This document shows positions 17,706 to 27,161 of a DNA stretch of 64,000 nt, one piece after another; position 1 is the first letter of the stretch; each line of letters begins with the position of its first letter. The translations under genes and the position numbers were made by a program. The stretch is from Telmatospirillum sp. J64-1 (GTDB taxonomy: Bacteria; Pseudomonadota; Alphaproteobacteria; Rhodospirillales; Magnetospirillaceae), in contig NZ_SBHN01000001.1 in the NCBI RefSeq assembly GCF_006980715.1, forward strand, positions 248,001 to 312,000, given 5' to 3'. A model generated the notes under the pieces. That model searched no databases, was not told the origin of the DNA, and saw only the letters and a program-made list of their open reading frames with translations.

Positions 17706-18734
17706 ATGACCCGTTTGACCTCTTGCCTGATGGCGGCTGCCATCGGCCTGCCGTTCCTTGGCACGGCTGCGAGCGCCACCCAGTTGACCGTCTATACCGC
17801 CGTCGAATCCGATGACCTGCAGAAATACGCCCAGCGTTTCAACGAGGCGCATCCGGAGATCGAAATCCGTTGGGTGCGTGATTCCACCGGCGTCATCACG
17901 GCCCGCCTGCTGGCCGAGAAGGACAATCCCCAGGCCGACGTGATCTGGGGCCTGGCGGCGACCAGCCTGCTCATCCTGGAAGAGGAAGGCCTGCTGGAGC
18001 GCTATGCCCCGGCCGGTGTCGAAAAACTGGATACTAAATTCGTCGACCCCGCCTATAGCCGCGACGGGAAGGACCCATCCTGGGTGGGCATGGACGCCTG
18101 GGTGGCGGCCATCTGCTACAACACGGTGGAAGGCGCCCGCCAGGGCGTGCCGCAGCCGACTTCCTGGGAAGACCTTACCAAGCCGGAATATCGTGGCCAT
18201 GTGATCATGCCCAATCCCAGCTCCTCGGGCACCGGCTATCTCGACGTTGCCGGCTGGGTGCGTCTGTGGGGCGAGGAGAAGGCCTGGGACTACATGGACC
18301 GCCTGCACGCCAACATTTCCCGCTACACCCATTCCGGATCGGCCCCCTGCAACCTGGCCGCTTCCGGCGAAACGGTCGTCGGGGTGTCCTTCGCGTTCCG
18401 CGCCGCCCGCCTGAAGTCCCAGGGGGCGCCTATCGAGATCGTCTTCCCCGAGGAAGGCCTTGGCTGGGACATGGAGGCCGCGGCCATCGTCACCGGCACG
18501 GGCAAGGCCGAGGCCGCCCGCACCCTGATGGACTGGGCGGTCACCCGCGAGGCCAACGAGCTTTATAACGAGGGCTATGCGGTCGTCGCCTATCCCGGCG
18601 TGGCCAAGCCGATCGAGAATTATCCGACCGACATCGTCGAGCGCATGATCGATGCCGACTTCCAGTGGGCCGCCCTCAACCGCGAGCGCGTCCTCGAGGA
18701 GTGGCAGAAGCGTTACGACGGCAAGACCGAGTAA
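17706..18734 (+). CDS. phnS: 2-aminoethylphosphonate ABC transporter substrate-binding protein
   Basis: Periplasmic receptor of 342 residues with a cleavable signal (1-25, ending AASA). It belongs to the Fbp-like family used for aminoethylphosphonate. Landmarks are LTVYTAVE at the mature start, ADVIWGLAATS near residue 85 and MPNPSSSGTGYLDVA near residue 170. The ATG before TRLTSCLM is preceded by GGAGAGA. It is followed by its ATPase and a fused permease. A paralogue with the same landmarks lies near 58.5 kb. Confidence 0.9.
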   Translation: MTRLTSCLMAAAIGLPFLGTAASATQLTVYTAVESDDLQKYAQRFNEAHPEIEIRWVRDSTGVITARLLAEKDNPQADVIWGLAATSLLILEEEGLLERYAPAGVEKLDTKFVDPAYSRDGKDPSWVGMDAWVAAICYNTVEGARQGVPQPTSWEDLTKPEYRGHVIMPNPSSSGTGYLDVAGWVRLWGEEKAWDYMDRLHANISRYTHSGSAPCNLAASGETVVGVSFAFRAARLKSQGAPIEIVFPEEGLGWDMEAAAIVTGTGKAEAARTLMDWAVTREANELYNEGYAVVAYPGVAKPIENYPTDIVERMIDADFQWAALNRERVLEEWQKRYDGKTE

Positions 18735-18785
18735 TCCCGGTGACGTGCCCCGGTACCTGCGGGTGCCGGGGCCAGAGGAGGCATC

Positions 18786-19910
18786 ATGCTCCATTCATCT
18801 GCCACTCTCGCGGCCAAAAGCCGCTCGGTCGCACCGCCCTCGGCCCAGCCCCACCTCCAGATCTCGGGCCTGACCAAGCGTTTCGGGGATTTCACCGCCC
18901 TGCGCGATATCGCCCTGGAGGTCCATGAAGGCGAGTTCGTGTGTTTCCTCGGCCCGTCCGGCTGCGGCAAGACCACGCTGCTGCGGGCCATTGCCGGACT
19001 GGCGCCGCAGAGCGAGGGCCGCATCGTCCAGCGCGGCCGGGACATTTCGCGCTTGCCGCCCCAGGCCCGCGATTTCGGCATCGTCTTCCAGTCCTATGCC
19101 CTTTTCCCCAACCTGACCGTCTTCGACAACATCGCCTACGGCCTGCGCAACCAGCGCGCCGACCGCCAGCGGATACGCCAGCGGGTGGCCGAATTGCTGG
19201 AACTGGTCAATCTGAGGGGAAGCGAGGACAAATATCCCGCCGCCCTTTCCGGCGGCCAGCAGCAGCGCGTCGCCCTGGCGCGGGCGCTCGCCACGGAACC
19301 GGCGCTGCTCCTGCTCGATGAACCGCTTTCGGCCCTGGACGCCCAGGTGCGCGTGCATTTGCGCGGGCAGATCAAGGGGCTGCAGCACCGCCTGGGGGTG
19401 ACCACCATCATGGTGACCCACGACCAGGAGGAAGCATTGGCGATGGCCGACCGCATCGTGGTGATGAATCACGGTGTGATCGCACAGGTCGGCACCCCCG
19501 CCGAGATCTATCGCGAACCCGCCAGCGCTTTCGTCGCCGCCTTCATCGGCAACATGAACTTTTTCGACGTCACGTCCGAGGGCAGGGAAGGCCTGCGCCT
19601 GGGGCACCGGCGCCTGGAAGGGGTGCCGCACGATCTGACCCCCGGCGTCGCCGCCCGTTTGGCGATCCGGCCGGAAGCGGTGCGGCTTTGCACCGAGGCG
19701 GAGGGGCTGGCCGCCCAGGTCGAAGATGTGGAATTCCTAGGGGCCTTCCTGCGCGTCACCCTGCGCCTGGAGGAATGCGAGCAATTCGTGGTCGCCGACA
19801 TCGCGGATCGTGAGGTCGTCTCGCTGGATGTGAAGCCCGGACAGCGCCTCGGCATCCGCCTGCCAAATGAATCCGTCCGCCTCTATCCCGCGGCGGAGGC
19901 CGGGGTATGA
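18786..19910 (+). CDS. phnT: 2-aminoethylphosphonate ABC transporter ATP-binding protein
   Basis: Cytoplasmic ATPase of 374 residues. Walker A GPSGCGKTT near residue 56, signature LSGGQQQRVALARAL, Walker B LLLLDEP and the switch His in MVTHDQEEAL are intact. The C-terminal 130 residues form the TOBE-type domain seen in iron, phosphonate and sugar importers. It drives uptake through the fused permease, whose start codon overlaps its stop by four bases. The N-terminus has about 20 extra low-complexity residues before HLQISGLTKRF. Confidence 0.92.
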   Translation: MLHSSATLAAKSRSVAPPSAQPHLQISGLTKRFGDFTALRDIALEVHEGEFVCFLGPSGCGKTTLLRAIAGLAPQSEGRIVQRGRDISRLPPQARDFGIVFQSYALFPNLTVFDNIAYGLRNQRADRQRIRQRVAELLELVNLRGSEDKYPAALSGGQQQRVALARALATEPALLLLDEPLSALDAQVRVHLRGQIKGLQHRLGVTTIMVTHDQEEALAMADRIVVMNHGVIAQVGTPAEIYREPASAFVAAFIGNMNFFDVTSEGREGLRLGHRRLEGVPHDLTPGVAARLAIRPEAVRLCTEAEGLAAQVEDVEFLGAFLRVTLRLEECEQFVVADIADREVVSLDVKPGQRLGIRLPNESVRLYPAAEAGV

Positions 19911-21601
19911 GGGCAATACACCAGTCCCTGCTTGTCCCCTCCGTCTCGGCCGAGGGCGTGCTCCGTCTCGTGGCGCTGCTGCTGGGCGTCGCCTTCCTGG
20001 CCCTGGGGCTGTTGTTGCCTTTGGCGACGATGCTCCTCAAGAGCCTGCAGGATCGTTCCGGCGATTTCGTCGGGCTCGCCAATTTCGCCCGCTATTTCCA
20101 GACCCCCGCGCTCGCCGGATCGATTGCCAATTCGCTGACAGTGGCACTCATCACCACGGTGATCGTGGTGGGCCTCGCCTTCCTCTGCGCCTATGGCATC
20201 ACCCGAACCCGCATGCCGGGCAAGCGTTTCTTCCGTATGCTTGCCATCCTGCCCATCCTCGCGCCCTCGCTGCTGCCCGCGATCAGCATGGTCTATCTCT
20301 TCGGCAATCAGGGATGGTTCCGGGACTGGCTCATGGGGCAGAGCATCTACGGTCCCATCGGCATCGTCATGGGCATGAGCTTCTGGATCTTTCCCCATGC
20401 CTTGATGATCCTGACCACGGCGCTGTCCAACAGCGATGCCCGGCTCTACGAAGCGGCCGAGGCGCTGGGTACGCCGAAATGGCGCAGCTTCTTCACCATC
20501 ACGCTTCCCGCCGCCCGCTACGGTTTGATCTCCTGTGCCTTCGTGGTCTTCACCCTGGCCATCACCGATTTCGGCGTGCCCAAGATCATCGGCGGGCAGT
20601 ACAACGTGCTGGCAACCGATGTCTACCGCCAGGTGGTCGGGCAGCAGAACTTCCAGATGGGCGCGGTGGTGAGCGTGATCCTGCTCATCCCGGCGGTGAT
20701 TTCCTTTATCGTCGACCGGCTGGTCCAGCGTCGGCAGGTCGCCCAGCTTTCCGCCCGGGCGGTGCCCTGGCAGCCGGCCCCGAATCCGGTGCGCGACTGG
20801 ACCTTCACCATCCTGTGCTATGGCGTGGGGGGCATCATCCTGGTGGTGATCGGCACCGCGATCTATGCCTCGCTGGTGCGGTTCTGGCCCTACAACCTGT
20901 CCCTGACCTTGACCCATTACGCCTTCCAGGGCCTGGCCGGCAGCGGTTGGGAGGCCTGGACCAACTCGCTGCGGATGGCGGCGGCGGTTGCGCTGGTCGG
21001 CACCTTGGTCGTTTTCGTCAATGCTTGGCTGATCGAGAAGAGCGGGGGATATCGTCCCTTGCGCCAGGGCCTGCATTTCATGGCGATGCTGCCCATGGCG
21101 GTGCCGGGCATGGTGCTGGGGCTGGCTTATATCTTCTACTTCAACCAGCCCGGCAATCCTTTGAACTGGCTCTACGGTACCCTGGCGATCCTGGTGCTCA
21201 ACACGCTGGTTCACTATTACACCGTCTGCCACCTCACCTCGATCACCGCCCTCAAGCAGCTGGACCCCGAATTCGAATCGGTCGGGGCCTCGCTCAAGGT
21301 GCCGTTCTGGACCACCTTCCGGCGGGTGACGCTGCCCGTGTCGCTTCCGGCGGTGCTGGATATCTCGGTCTATTTGTTCGTCAATGCCATGACGACCGTC
21401 TCGGGCGTTGTTTTCCTCTACAGCACGGATACGAGGCTCGCCTCGGTCGCGATCATGCATCTGGACGAGGCGGGCTATTTCGCCAGTGCCGCCGCCATGG
21501 CCGTGCTGATTTTCTTCACTTCGCTGGTGGTCAAGCTGCTGCATGCGGCGCTGACCTACGCGCTGCTGACCAAGGCACAACGCTGGCGCAACGCCGGTTA
21601 G
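19907..21601 (+). CDS. 2-aminoethylphosphonate ABC transporter permease, two fused halves
   Basis: Inner-membrane permease of 564 residues and about 12 segments, equivalent to PhnU and PhnV joined. Each half carries an EAA-type loop: YEAAEALGTPKWRSFFTITL near residue 185, and FESVGASLKVPFWTTFRRVT near 460. Its stop lies 23 bases before the HD-domain gene. Fused permeases of this type are typical of phosphonate clusters in alphaproteobacteria. The paralogous gene at 60.6 kb has the same design. Confidence 0.92.
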   Translation: MRAIHQSLLVPSVSAEGVLRLVALLLGVAFLALGLLLPLATMLLKSLQDRSGDFVGLANFARYFQTPALAGSIANSLTVALITTVIVVGLAFLCAYGITRTRMPGKRFFRMLAILPILAPSLLPAISMVYLFGNQGWFRDWLMGQSIYGPIGIVMGMSFWIFPHALMILTTALSNSDARLYEAAEALGTPKWRSFFTITLPAARYGLISCAFVVFTLAITDFGVPKIIGGQYNVLATDVYRQVVGQQNFQMGAVVSVILLIPAVISFIVDRLVQRRQVAQLSARAVPWQPAPNPVRDWTFTILCYGVGGIILVVIGTAIYASLVRFWPYNLSLTLTHYAFQGLAGSGWEAWTNSLRMAAAVALVGTLVVFVNAWLIEKSGGYRPLRQGLHFMAMLPMAVPGMVLGLAYIFYFNQPGNPLNWLYGTLAILVLNTLVHYYTVCHLTSITALKQLDPEFESVGASLKVPFWTTFRRVTLPVSLPAVLDISVYLFVNAMTTVSGVVFLYSTDTRLASVAIMHLDEAGYFASAAAMAVLIFFTSLVVKLLHAALTYALLTKAQRWRNAG

Positions 21602-21624
21602 CGCCAACTTCAAGGAGACCCATA

Positions 21625-22206
21625 ATGGCCTTATTCCCCCAGGATTTGGGCTTGCCGTCACCCGAGGCAGGCGTCATGGCGGTGGTGCAAGCGCTGGAGT
21701 CCCTCTATGCGGCCCGGGGCGATGTCCTGTATGGCGAATCGGTGACGCAGAAGGAACATGCCGTGCAATGCGCCGCCCTGGCGCGGCGGGCGGGGGCCGG
21801 CAGCGAATTGGTCGCGGCCGCCTTGCTGCACGACATCGGCCATCTGGCGGGGCCTGATGATTGGCGCGCGGCGAACCGCCATGACGCGGATGGCGCCGAC
21901 CTGCTGGGCGTCTACTTCTCCGCCCGGGTCTGCGAGCCCGTGCGCCAGCATGCCGAGGCCAAGCGCTATCTCTGCGCCACCCGCGAGGGCTATTTCGAGA
22001 CCCTGTCGGCGGCCTCCCGCCATTCCCTGACGTATCAGGGCGGCGTCATGACCCCGGAAGAATGCCGCGCCTTCGAGGCCCTGCCGCATTTCGAGGCTGC
22101 CATCCACCTGCGCCTGTGGGATGATACCGGCAAGGATACCGACCTTAGCGGTTTGGCTTTCGCCGACTTCCGTCCCGAACTGATTGCCGCCCTGCAGGCG
22201 CGGTAA
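21625..22206 (+). CDS. Phosphonate-operon HD-domain protein (PhnZ-like)
   Basis: HD-domain protein of 193 residues. Likely metal ligands are His45, the His69-Asp70 pair in LLHDIGHLA, His86 and His109. Family members in phosphonate operons include mixed-valence di-iron oxygenases such as PhnZ, which split hydroxylated phosphonates. No PhnY-type hydroxylase is present here, so either it acts on a substrate hydroxylated by another enzyme or it has another role. AAGGAG precedes the ATG. It closes the importer unit, directly before the second PhnR-type operator. Confidence 0.8.
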   Translation: MALFPQDLGLPSPEAGVMAVVQALESLYAARGDVLYGESVTQKEHAVQCAALARRAGAGSELVAAALLHDIGHLAGPDDWRAANRHDADGADLLGVYFSARVCEPVRQHAEAKRYLCATREGYFETLSAASRHSLTYQGGVMTPEECRAFEALPHFEAAIHLRLWDDTGKDTDLSGLAFADFRPELIAALQAR

Positions 22207-22225
22207 TTTTTTTGCCTCGTTCGAC

Positions 22226-22237
22226 TGGTATAGACCA
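22226..22237. promoter_or_regulatory. phnR: PhnR-type operator abutting the phnW start codon
   Basis: TGGTATAGACCA ends at the base before the phnW ATG. It is identical, in inverse orientation, to the site before the importer. The embedded TATAGA resembles a -10 hexamer. No ribosome site lies between it and the ATG. Confidence 0.82.
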
Positions 22238-23377
22238 ATGAAGAAAACGATCCAGCCTTCCCCCTCTCCCTACCTGCTGACGCCCGGCCCGCTGACCACC
22301 AGCGCCACCGTGAAGGAAGCGATGCTGCGGGATTGGGGGTCTTGGGACAGCGACTTCAACCGCATGACCGCCGAGATCTGCGCGCGCCTGCTGGCCCATG
22401 CCAATGTGACGGAAAGCCATGTCTGCGTGCCGGTCCAGGGCAGCGGAACCTTTGCCGTCGAGGCGGCCCTGGGGACCTTGATCGAGCCGTCGCGCAAGAC
22501 CCTGGTGCTGGCCAATGGCGCCTATGGCAAGCGCCTCGCCAGCCTGCTGGCCCGCATGGGGCGGCCTTTCGAGCTGCTCGACAAGGGGGATTACGAACCG
22601 CCGATGCCCGAGGAAGTGGCGGCGATCCTGGCGCGCGATCCCGCCATCGCCTATGTGGCCGTCATCCATTGCGAGACGAGTTCAGGCATCCTCAACCCGC
22701 TGGAAGGCATCGCGGAGGTGGTGGCCCGGCATGGCCGTCGCTTGATCATCGACGCCATGAGCAGCTTCGGTGCCGTGCCCGTGGACGGTCGCCGCATTCC
22801 TTTCCTGGCGCTCATCTCCTCGGCCAATAAATGCTTCGAGGGCGTTCCCGGCTTCGGCTTCGCCCTGGTGGAGCGCGAGGCCCTGGCCGCCGCCGCAGGA
22901 CGCTGCCATTCCCTCTCGCTCGATCTTCATGACCAGTGGCGCTACATGCAGCATACCGGCCAGTGGCGCTATACGCCGCCGACCCATGTGGTGGCGGCCT
23001 TCCTGCAGGCCCTGCAGGAGCACGAGGCCGAAGGCGGCGTTCCCGGCCGCCTGGCGCGCTATACCCGCAACCGCGACCGCCTGGTAGCGGGAATGCGCGG
23101 GATGGGCTTCCGCACCCTGCTCGACGATGCTTGGCTCTCGCCGATCATCGTGACCTTCCTGTCCCCGGAGGGGCTGAACTTTTCCGCCTTCTACGAAGAA
23201 GTGAAGCGGCGCGGCTTCCTGCTCTATCCCGGCAAATTGACCGAGGTCGAAAGCTTCCGTGTGGGATGCATCGGCCAGCTTCATGACGCCCAGATCGATG
23301 CCGTGCTGGCCGCCATCGGCGACACCTGCCGGAATCTCGGCGTCCGACCCGCCGCCATTCCCCATTCCGCTGCCTGA
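22238..23377 (+). CDS. phnW: 2-aminoethylphosphonate--pyruvate transaminase
   Basis: PLP enzyme of 379 residues that converts 2-aminoethylphosphonate plus pyruvate to phosphonoacetaldehyde plus alanine. [19 protein letters not shown] at the N-terminus is diagnostic. Asp172 lies in [14 protein letters not shown] and the PLP lysine is Lys198 in [15 protein letters not shown]. The start fits the family N-terminus, yet it has no Shine-Dalgarno sequence and touches the operator, which suggests a leaderless or very short leader transcript. It is followed after 10 bases by phnX. Confidence 0.95.
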   Translation: MKKTIQPSPSPYLLTPGPLTTSATVKEAMLRDWGSWDSDFNRMTAEICARLLAHANVTESHVCVPVQGSGTFAVEAALGTLIEPSRKTLVLANGAYGKRLASLLARMGRPFELLDKGDYEPPMPEEVAAILARDPAIAYVAVIHCETSSGILNPLEGIAEVVARHGRRLIIDAMSSFGAVPVDGRRIPFLALISSANKCFEGVPGFGFALVEREALAAAAGRCHSLSLDLHDQWRYMQHTGQWRYTPPTHVVAAFLQALQEHEAEGGVPGRLARYTRNRDRLVAGMRGMGFRTLLDDAWLSPIIVTFLSPEGLNFSAFYEEVKRRGFLLYPGKLTEVESFRVGCIGQLHDAQIDAVLAAIGDTCRNLGVRPAAIPHSAA

Positions 23378-23387
23378 GGAGGCTGTC

Positions 23388-24215
23388 ATGTATCACTACC
23401 AGCGCACTTATCGCGGCCCCATCCGTGCCCTGATCATGGACATGGCCGGGACCTGCGTCGATTTCGGCTCGACCGCGCCGATCCACGCCTTCCGCCGCCT
23501 GTTCGCCGATCAGGGCGTGCCGATCAGTGTGGAAGAGGCTCGCACCCCCATGGGCAGCGAAAAGCGCGAGCATATCCGCGCCCTGCTGGCCATGCCCCGC
23601 ATCGCCGAGGCTTGGCGGGTGGCGCATGGAAGTACGGCTGGAGACGGGGACGTCGATCGTCTCTATGGTGATTTCGTGCCGGTGCAGATCTCGGCCATTG
23701 CCGAACGGGCCCGCGCCATTCCCGGCCTGCGTGAATTGCTGGAACATTGCCGGTCAGCGGATATCCGCGTGGGCGTCAATACCGGCTATGGGCGCGAGAT
23801 GATCGGCGGCTTGCTGGCTGCCCTGGCCGAGCAGGGCTTCCTTCCCGAATCCGTGGTCTGCGCCACCGATGTGCTTGCGGGACGCCCCGCGCCGCAGATG
23901 GCCTTGAAGGGAGCCATCGAGCTAGATGCCCCCTGCGTGCAGGCCTGCGTCAAGGTGGACGATACTGCCGTGGGTATCGAGGAAGGGCTGAACGCAGGCA
24001 TGTGGAGCATCGGCGTCGCCGTTACGGGCAACGCCGTGGGGCTGGACCTGGAGACCTGGCGCAGCTTGCCCGAGGCGGAGCAGGGAAGGCTGCGCGAGCG
24101 CGCTCATCAGGCCTTGCTGGCAGCCGGGGCCCATGCGGTGGTGGATTCCATCGCCGACCTGCCGGAATTGCTGACGTCGCTCAACGCCCGCCTGGCACGG
24201 GGCGAACGTCCTTAG
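23388..24215 (+). CDS. phnX: Phosphonoacetaldehyde hydrolase
   Basis: HAD-superfamily enzyme of 275 residues that cleaves the C-P bond of phosphonoacetaldehyde to acetaldehyde and phosphate. Nucleophile Asp18 lies in MDMAGTCVD. The Schiff-base lysine is Lys59 in TPMGSEKREHI of the cap. CVKVDDTAVGIEEGLNAGMW is the final HAD motif. GAGGAGG precedes the ATG. With PhnW it completes the pathway that supplies both phosphate and a C2 unit. Confidence 0.95.
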   Translation: MYHYQRTYRGPIRALIMDMAGTCVDFGSTAPIHAFRRLFADQGVPISVEEARTPMGSEKREHIRALLAMPRIAEAWRVAHGSTAGDGDVDRLYGDFVPVQISAIAERARAIPGLRELLEHCRSADIRVGVNTGYGREMIGGLLAALAEQGFLPESVVCATDVLAGRPAPQMALKGAIELDAPCVQACVKVDDTAVGIEEGLNAGMWSIGVAVTGNAVGLDLETWRSLPEAEQGRLRERAHQALLAAGAHAVVDSIADLPELLTSLNARLARGERP

Positions 24216-24250
24216 CAGGCGGTGGAAAAGGCGTCTCTGTCTGTACCGCC

Positions 24251-24356
24251 TCGTCACCCCCGCGAAAGCGGGGGTCCATGTGGGACTTGTTGCGGTGCGA
24301 AGCGCTCAATATTAATGTTGCGACAACATGGATTCCCGCATTCGCGGGAATGACGA
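24251..24356. repeat. Paired palindromic intergenic repeat
   Basis: Two 30-base units face each other. The first contains CCCCCGCGAAAGCGGGGG and ends TCCATG. The second begins CATGGATTCCCGC and continues ATTCGCGGGAATGACGA. Each unit is itself a stem-loop, and together they form a larger imperfect inverted repeat. This is the form of the dispersed CGTCATTCCCGC-type repeats common in proteobacterial intergenic DNA. It lies between convergent phnX and pcaJ. Confidence 0.8.
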
Positions 24357-24369
24357 TGAAAACAGGCTG

Positions 24370-24408
24370 TCACCCCTCGAGACGCCCTTGCGGCGTCTCG
24401 AGGGGTGA
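24370..24408. terminator. Perfect 17-bp hairpin between convergent phnX and pcaJ
   Basis: TCACCCCTCGAGACGCC and GGCGTCTCGAGGGGTGA pair perfectly around the loop CTTGC. No T-run flanks it on either side. Its position at the end of two convergent units suggests a bidirectional transcript end or mRNA-protecting stem. Confidence 0.65.
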
Positions 24409-24437
24409 GGCGGGCCCGGCAAGGGCAAATATGTGCT

Positions 24438-25079
24438 TTACGCGTGCAGCGTGACGCCCGACAGCCTTTCCAGTTCCTCCAGCGACAGCCCCTCGACCAT
24501 CTCGACCACGCTGAAGCCCTGGGGCGTGACGTCGAGGACGGCCAGGTCGGTATAGACGCGGGTGACGCAGCCCAGCCCCGTCAGCGGGTAGCTGCACTGG
24601 GAGACGATCTTGGATTGGCCGTTCTTCGTCAGATGCTCCATCATCACGAAGACGCGCTTGGCGCCCACCGCCAGGTCCATGGCGCCGCCGACGGCGGGAA
24701 TGGCATCGGGCTTGCCGGTGGACCAATTGGCGATGTCGCCGTTTTCCGCCACCTGGAAGGCGCCCAGGATGGCGATGTCGATATGGCCGCCGCGCATCAT
24801 CGAGAAGGAGGTGCTGTGATCGAAGAAGCAGCCGCCTTGCAGCAAGGTCACCGGCTGCTTGCCGGCATTGATCAGGTCGCCGTCTTCCTGGCCCGGCTCG
24901 GGACGTGGGCCCATGCCCAGGATGCCGTTCTCGCTATGCAGCAGGATTTCCTTTTCCGGCGGCAGGCAATTGGCGACCATTTCGGGCATGCCGATGCCGA
25001 TATTGACCACGGCGCCGTCGGGAATGTCGTCGGCGATCCGCTGCGCCATCTGCTGGCGCGTCCACTTGGTATAGCTCAT
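24438..25079 (-). CDS. pcaJ: 3-oxoadipate CoA-transferase subunit B
   Basis: Beta subunit of the succinyl-CoA:3-oxoadipate CoA-transferase, 213 residues. The catalytic glutamate lies in LLHSENGILGMGP. GGAMDLAVGAKRVFVMMEH is typical of the family. It forms a heterodimer with PcaI, whose gene overlaps its start by four bases. It transfers CoA to beta-ketoadipate before thiolysis by PcaF. The three genes lie in the order pcaF-pcaI-pcaJ on the minus strand. Confidence 0.93.
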   Translation of the reverse strand: MSYTKWTRQQMAQRIADDIPDGAVVNIGIGMPEMVANCLPPEKEILLHSENGILGMGPRPEPGQEDGDLINAGKQPVTLLQGGCFFDHSTSFSMMRGGHIDIAILGAFQVAENGDIANWSTGKPDAIPAVGGAMDLAVGAKRVFVMMEHLTKNGQSKIVSQCSYPLTGLGCVTRVYTDLAVLDVTPQGFSVVEMVEGLSLEELERLSGVTLHA

Positions 25080-25759
25080 CGGCCTGCTCCGTCCTGTCCC
25101 TCGATCTTGACCACGCGGTCCACGAAAATCCCCGGCGTGACGACGTTTTCCGGATTCAGCGCGCCCAGCGGCAGCACCTCGGCGACCTGCGCCACGGTGG
25201 TCTTGGCGGCCGAGGCCATGATGGGACCGAAATTCCGGGCGGTCATGCGATAGGTCAGGTTGCCCCAGCGGTCGCTCTGTTCTGCCTTGATCAGGGCGAA
25301 ATCGCCGCGGATGGGATATTCCAGCACATAGTTGCGCCCGTCGATCTCGCGGGTTTCCTTGCCTTCGGCCAGGGCGGTGCCGTAGCCGGTCGGGGTGAAG
25401 AAGGCCCCGATCCCCGCGCCCCCGGCCCGGATGCGTTCCACCAGATTGCCCTGGGGCACCAGTTCCAGCTCGATCTTCTTGCTGCGGTACAGTTCGTCGA
25501 AGACGAAGGAATCCGCCTGGCGGGGGAAGGAGCAGACGATCTTCCGCACCCGTCCGGCGGCCAGCAGGGCGGCTAGGCCGGTGGTGCCGTTGCCGGCATT
25601 GTTGCTGACCACGGTCAGGTCGCGGGCGCCCTGGGCGATCAGGGCGTCGATCAGGGTATGGGGCATCCCGGCGCCGCCGAAGCCCCCGATCAGGATGGTC
25701 GCGCCGTCCTGAACGTCCTGAAGGGACGCCAAGGCATCTGAATAAATCTTGTCAATCAT
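25076..25759 (-). CDS. pcaI: 3-oxoadipate CoA-transferase subunit A
   Basis: Alpha subunit, 227 residues. The glycine-rich CoA-binding segment TILIGGFGGAGMPHTLIDAL lies near residues 21-40, and the family block DFALIKAEQSDRWGNL near 150. It pairs with PcaJ, translated from an overlapping start. It follows pcaF after 31 bases. Related acetoacetate CoA-transferases share this fold, but the pcaF and pcaR neighbours settle the pathway. Confidence 0.92.
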   Translation of the reverse strand: MIDKIYSDALASLQDVQDGATILIGGFGGAGMPHTLIDALIAQGARDLTVVSNNAGNGTTGLAALLAAGRVRKIVCSFPRQADSFVFDELYRSKKIELELVPQGNLVERIRAGGAGIGAFFTPTGYGTALAEGKETREIDGRNYVLEYPIRGDFALIKAEQSDRWGNLTYRMTARNFGPIMASAAKTTVAQVAEVLPLGALNPENVVTPGIFVDRVVKIEGQDGAGR

Positions 25760-25790
25760 GGAAGTCTGTTCCTGCGGTCGCTTTGTTCCG

Positions 25791-26996
<1,206 letters not shown>

Positions 26997-27034
26997 GGCT
27001 TCCTCTCTCGCCTTGCCCGGTCGGAGAAGGCGTT

Positions 27035-27068
27035 GTTCGTATTGTGAACAGATGTCCGTTATGCGGAC
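27035..27068. promoter_or_regulatory. pcaR: PcaR operator doublet on the pcaF side
   Basis: Two 15-bp palindromes, GTTCGTATTGTGAAC (27035-27049) and GTCCGTTATGCGGAC (27054-27068), lie 19 bases apart start to start. The shared pattern is GTTCG-N5-CGAAC with small changes. They lie 39-72 bases upstream of the pcaF ATG. The half-site GTTCG resembles the known PcaR/PcaU recognition sequences. Confidence 0.78.
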
Positions 27069-27102
27069 GGTAGCGCGGCCGCTTTCCTGCTGTCAATGGA
27101 AT

Positions 27103-27136
27103 GTTCGTATTGCGAATTAGTGTTCGCTGTGCGAAC
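27103..27136. promoter_or_regulatory. pcaR: PcaR operator doublet on the pcaR side
   Basis: GTTCGTATTGCGAAT (27103-27117) and GTTCGCTGTGCGAAC (27122-27136) repeat the same 19-base register seen in the first doublet, 68 bases away. The second copy is a perfect palindrome in its arms. They end 25 bases before the pcaR ATG, consistent with autoregulation. Confidence 0.78.
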
Positions 27137-27161
27137 TTTGCGGCGAGAGAGAGGGAAGAAG

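Noticed and set aside
19867-21610. Long open frame running through the permease into the HD-domain gene
   Set aside because: Its first 580 residues are an Arg/Gly/His-rich shadow of the permease frame. The real HD gene starts at 21625 with its own ribosome site.
19867-22206. Phage or transposon boundary around the phosphonate module
   Set aside because: No integrase, transposase, direct target repeats or tRNA end were found.
24251-24408. CRISPR-like repeat
   Set aside because: Only two facing palindromic units are present, without regular spacers or cas genes.
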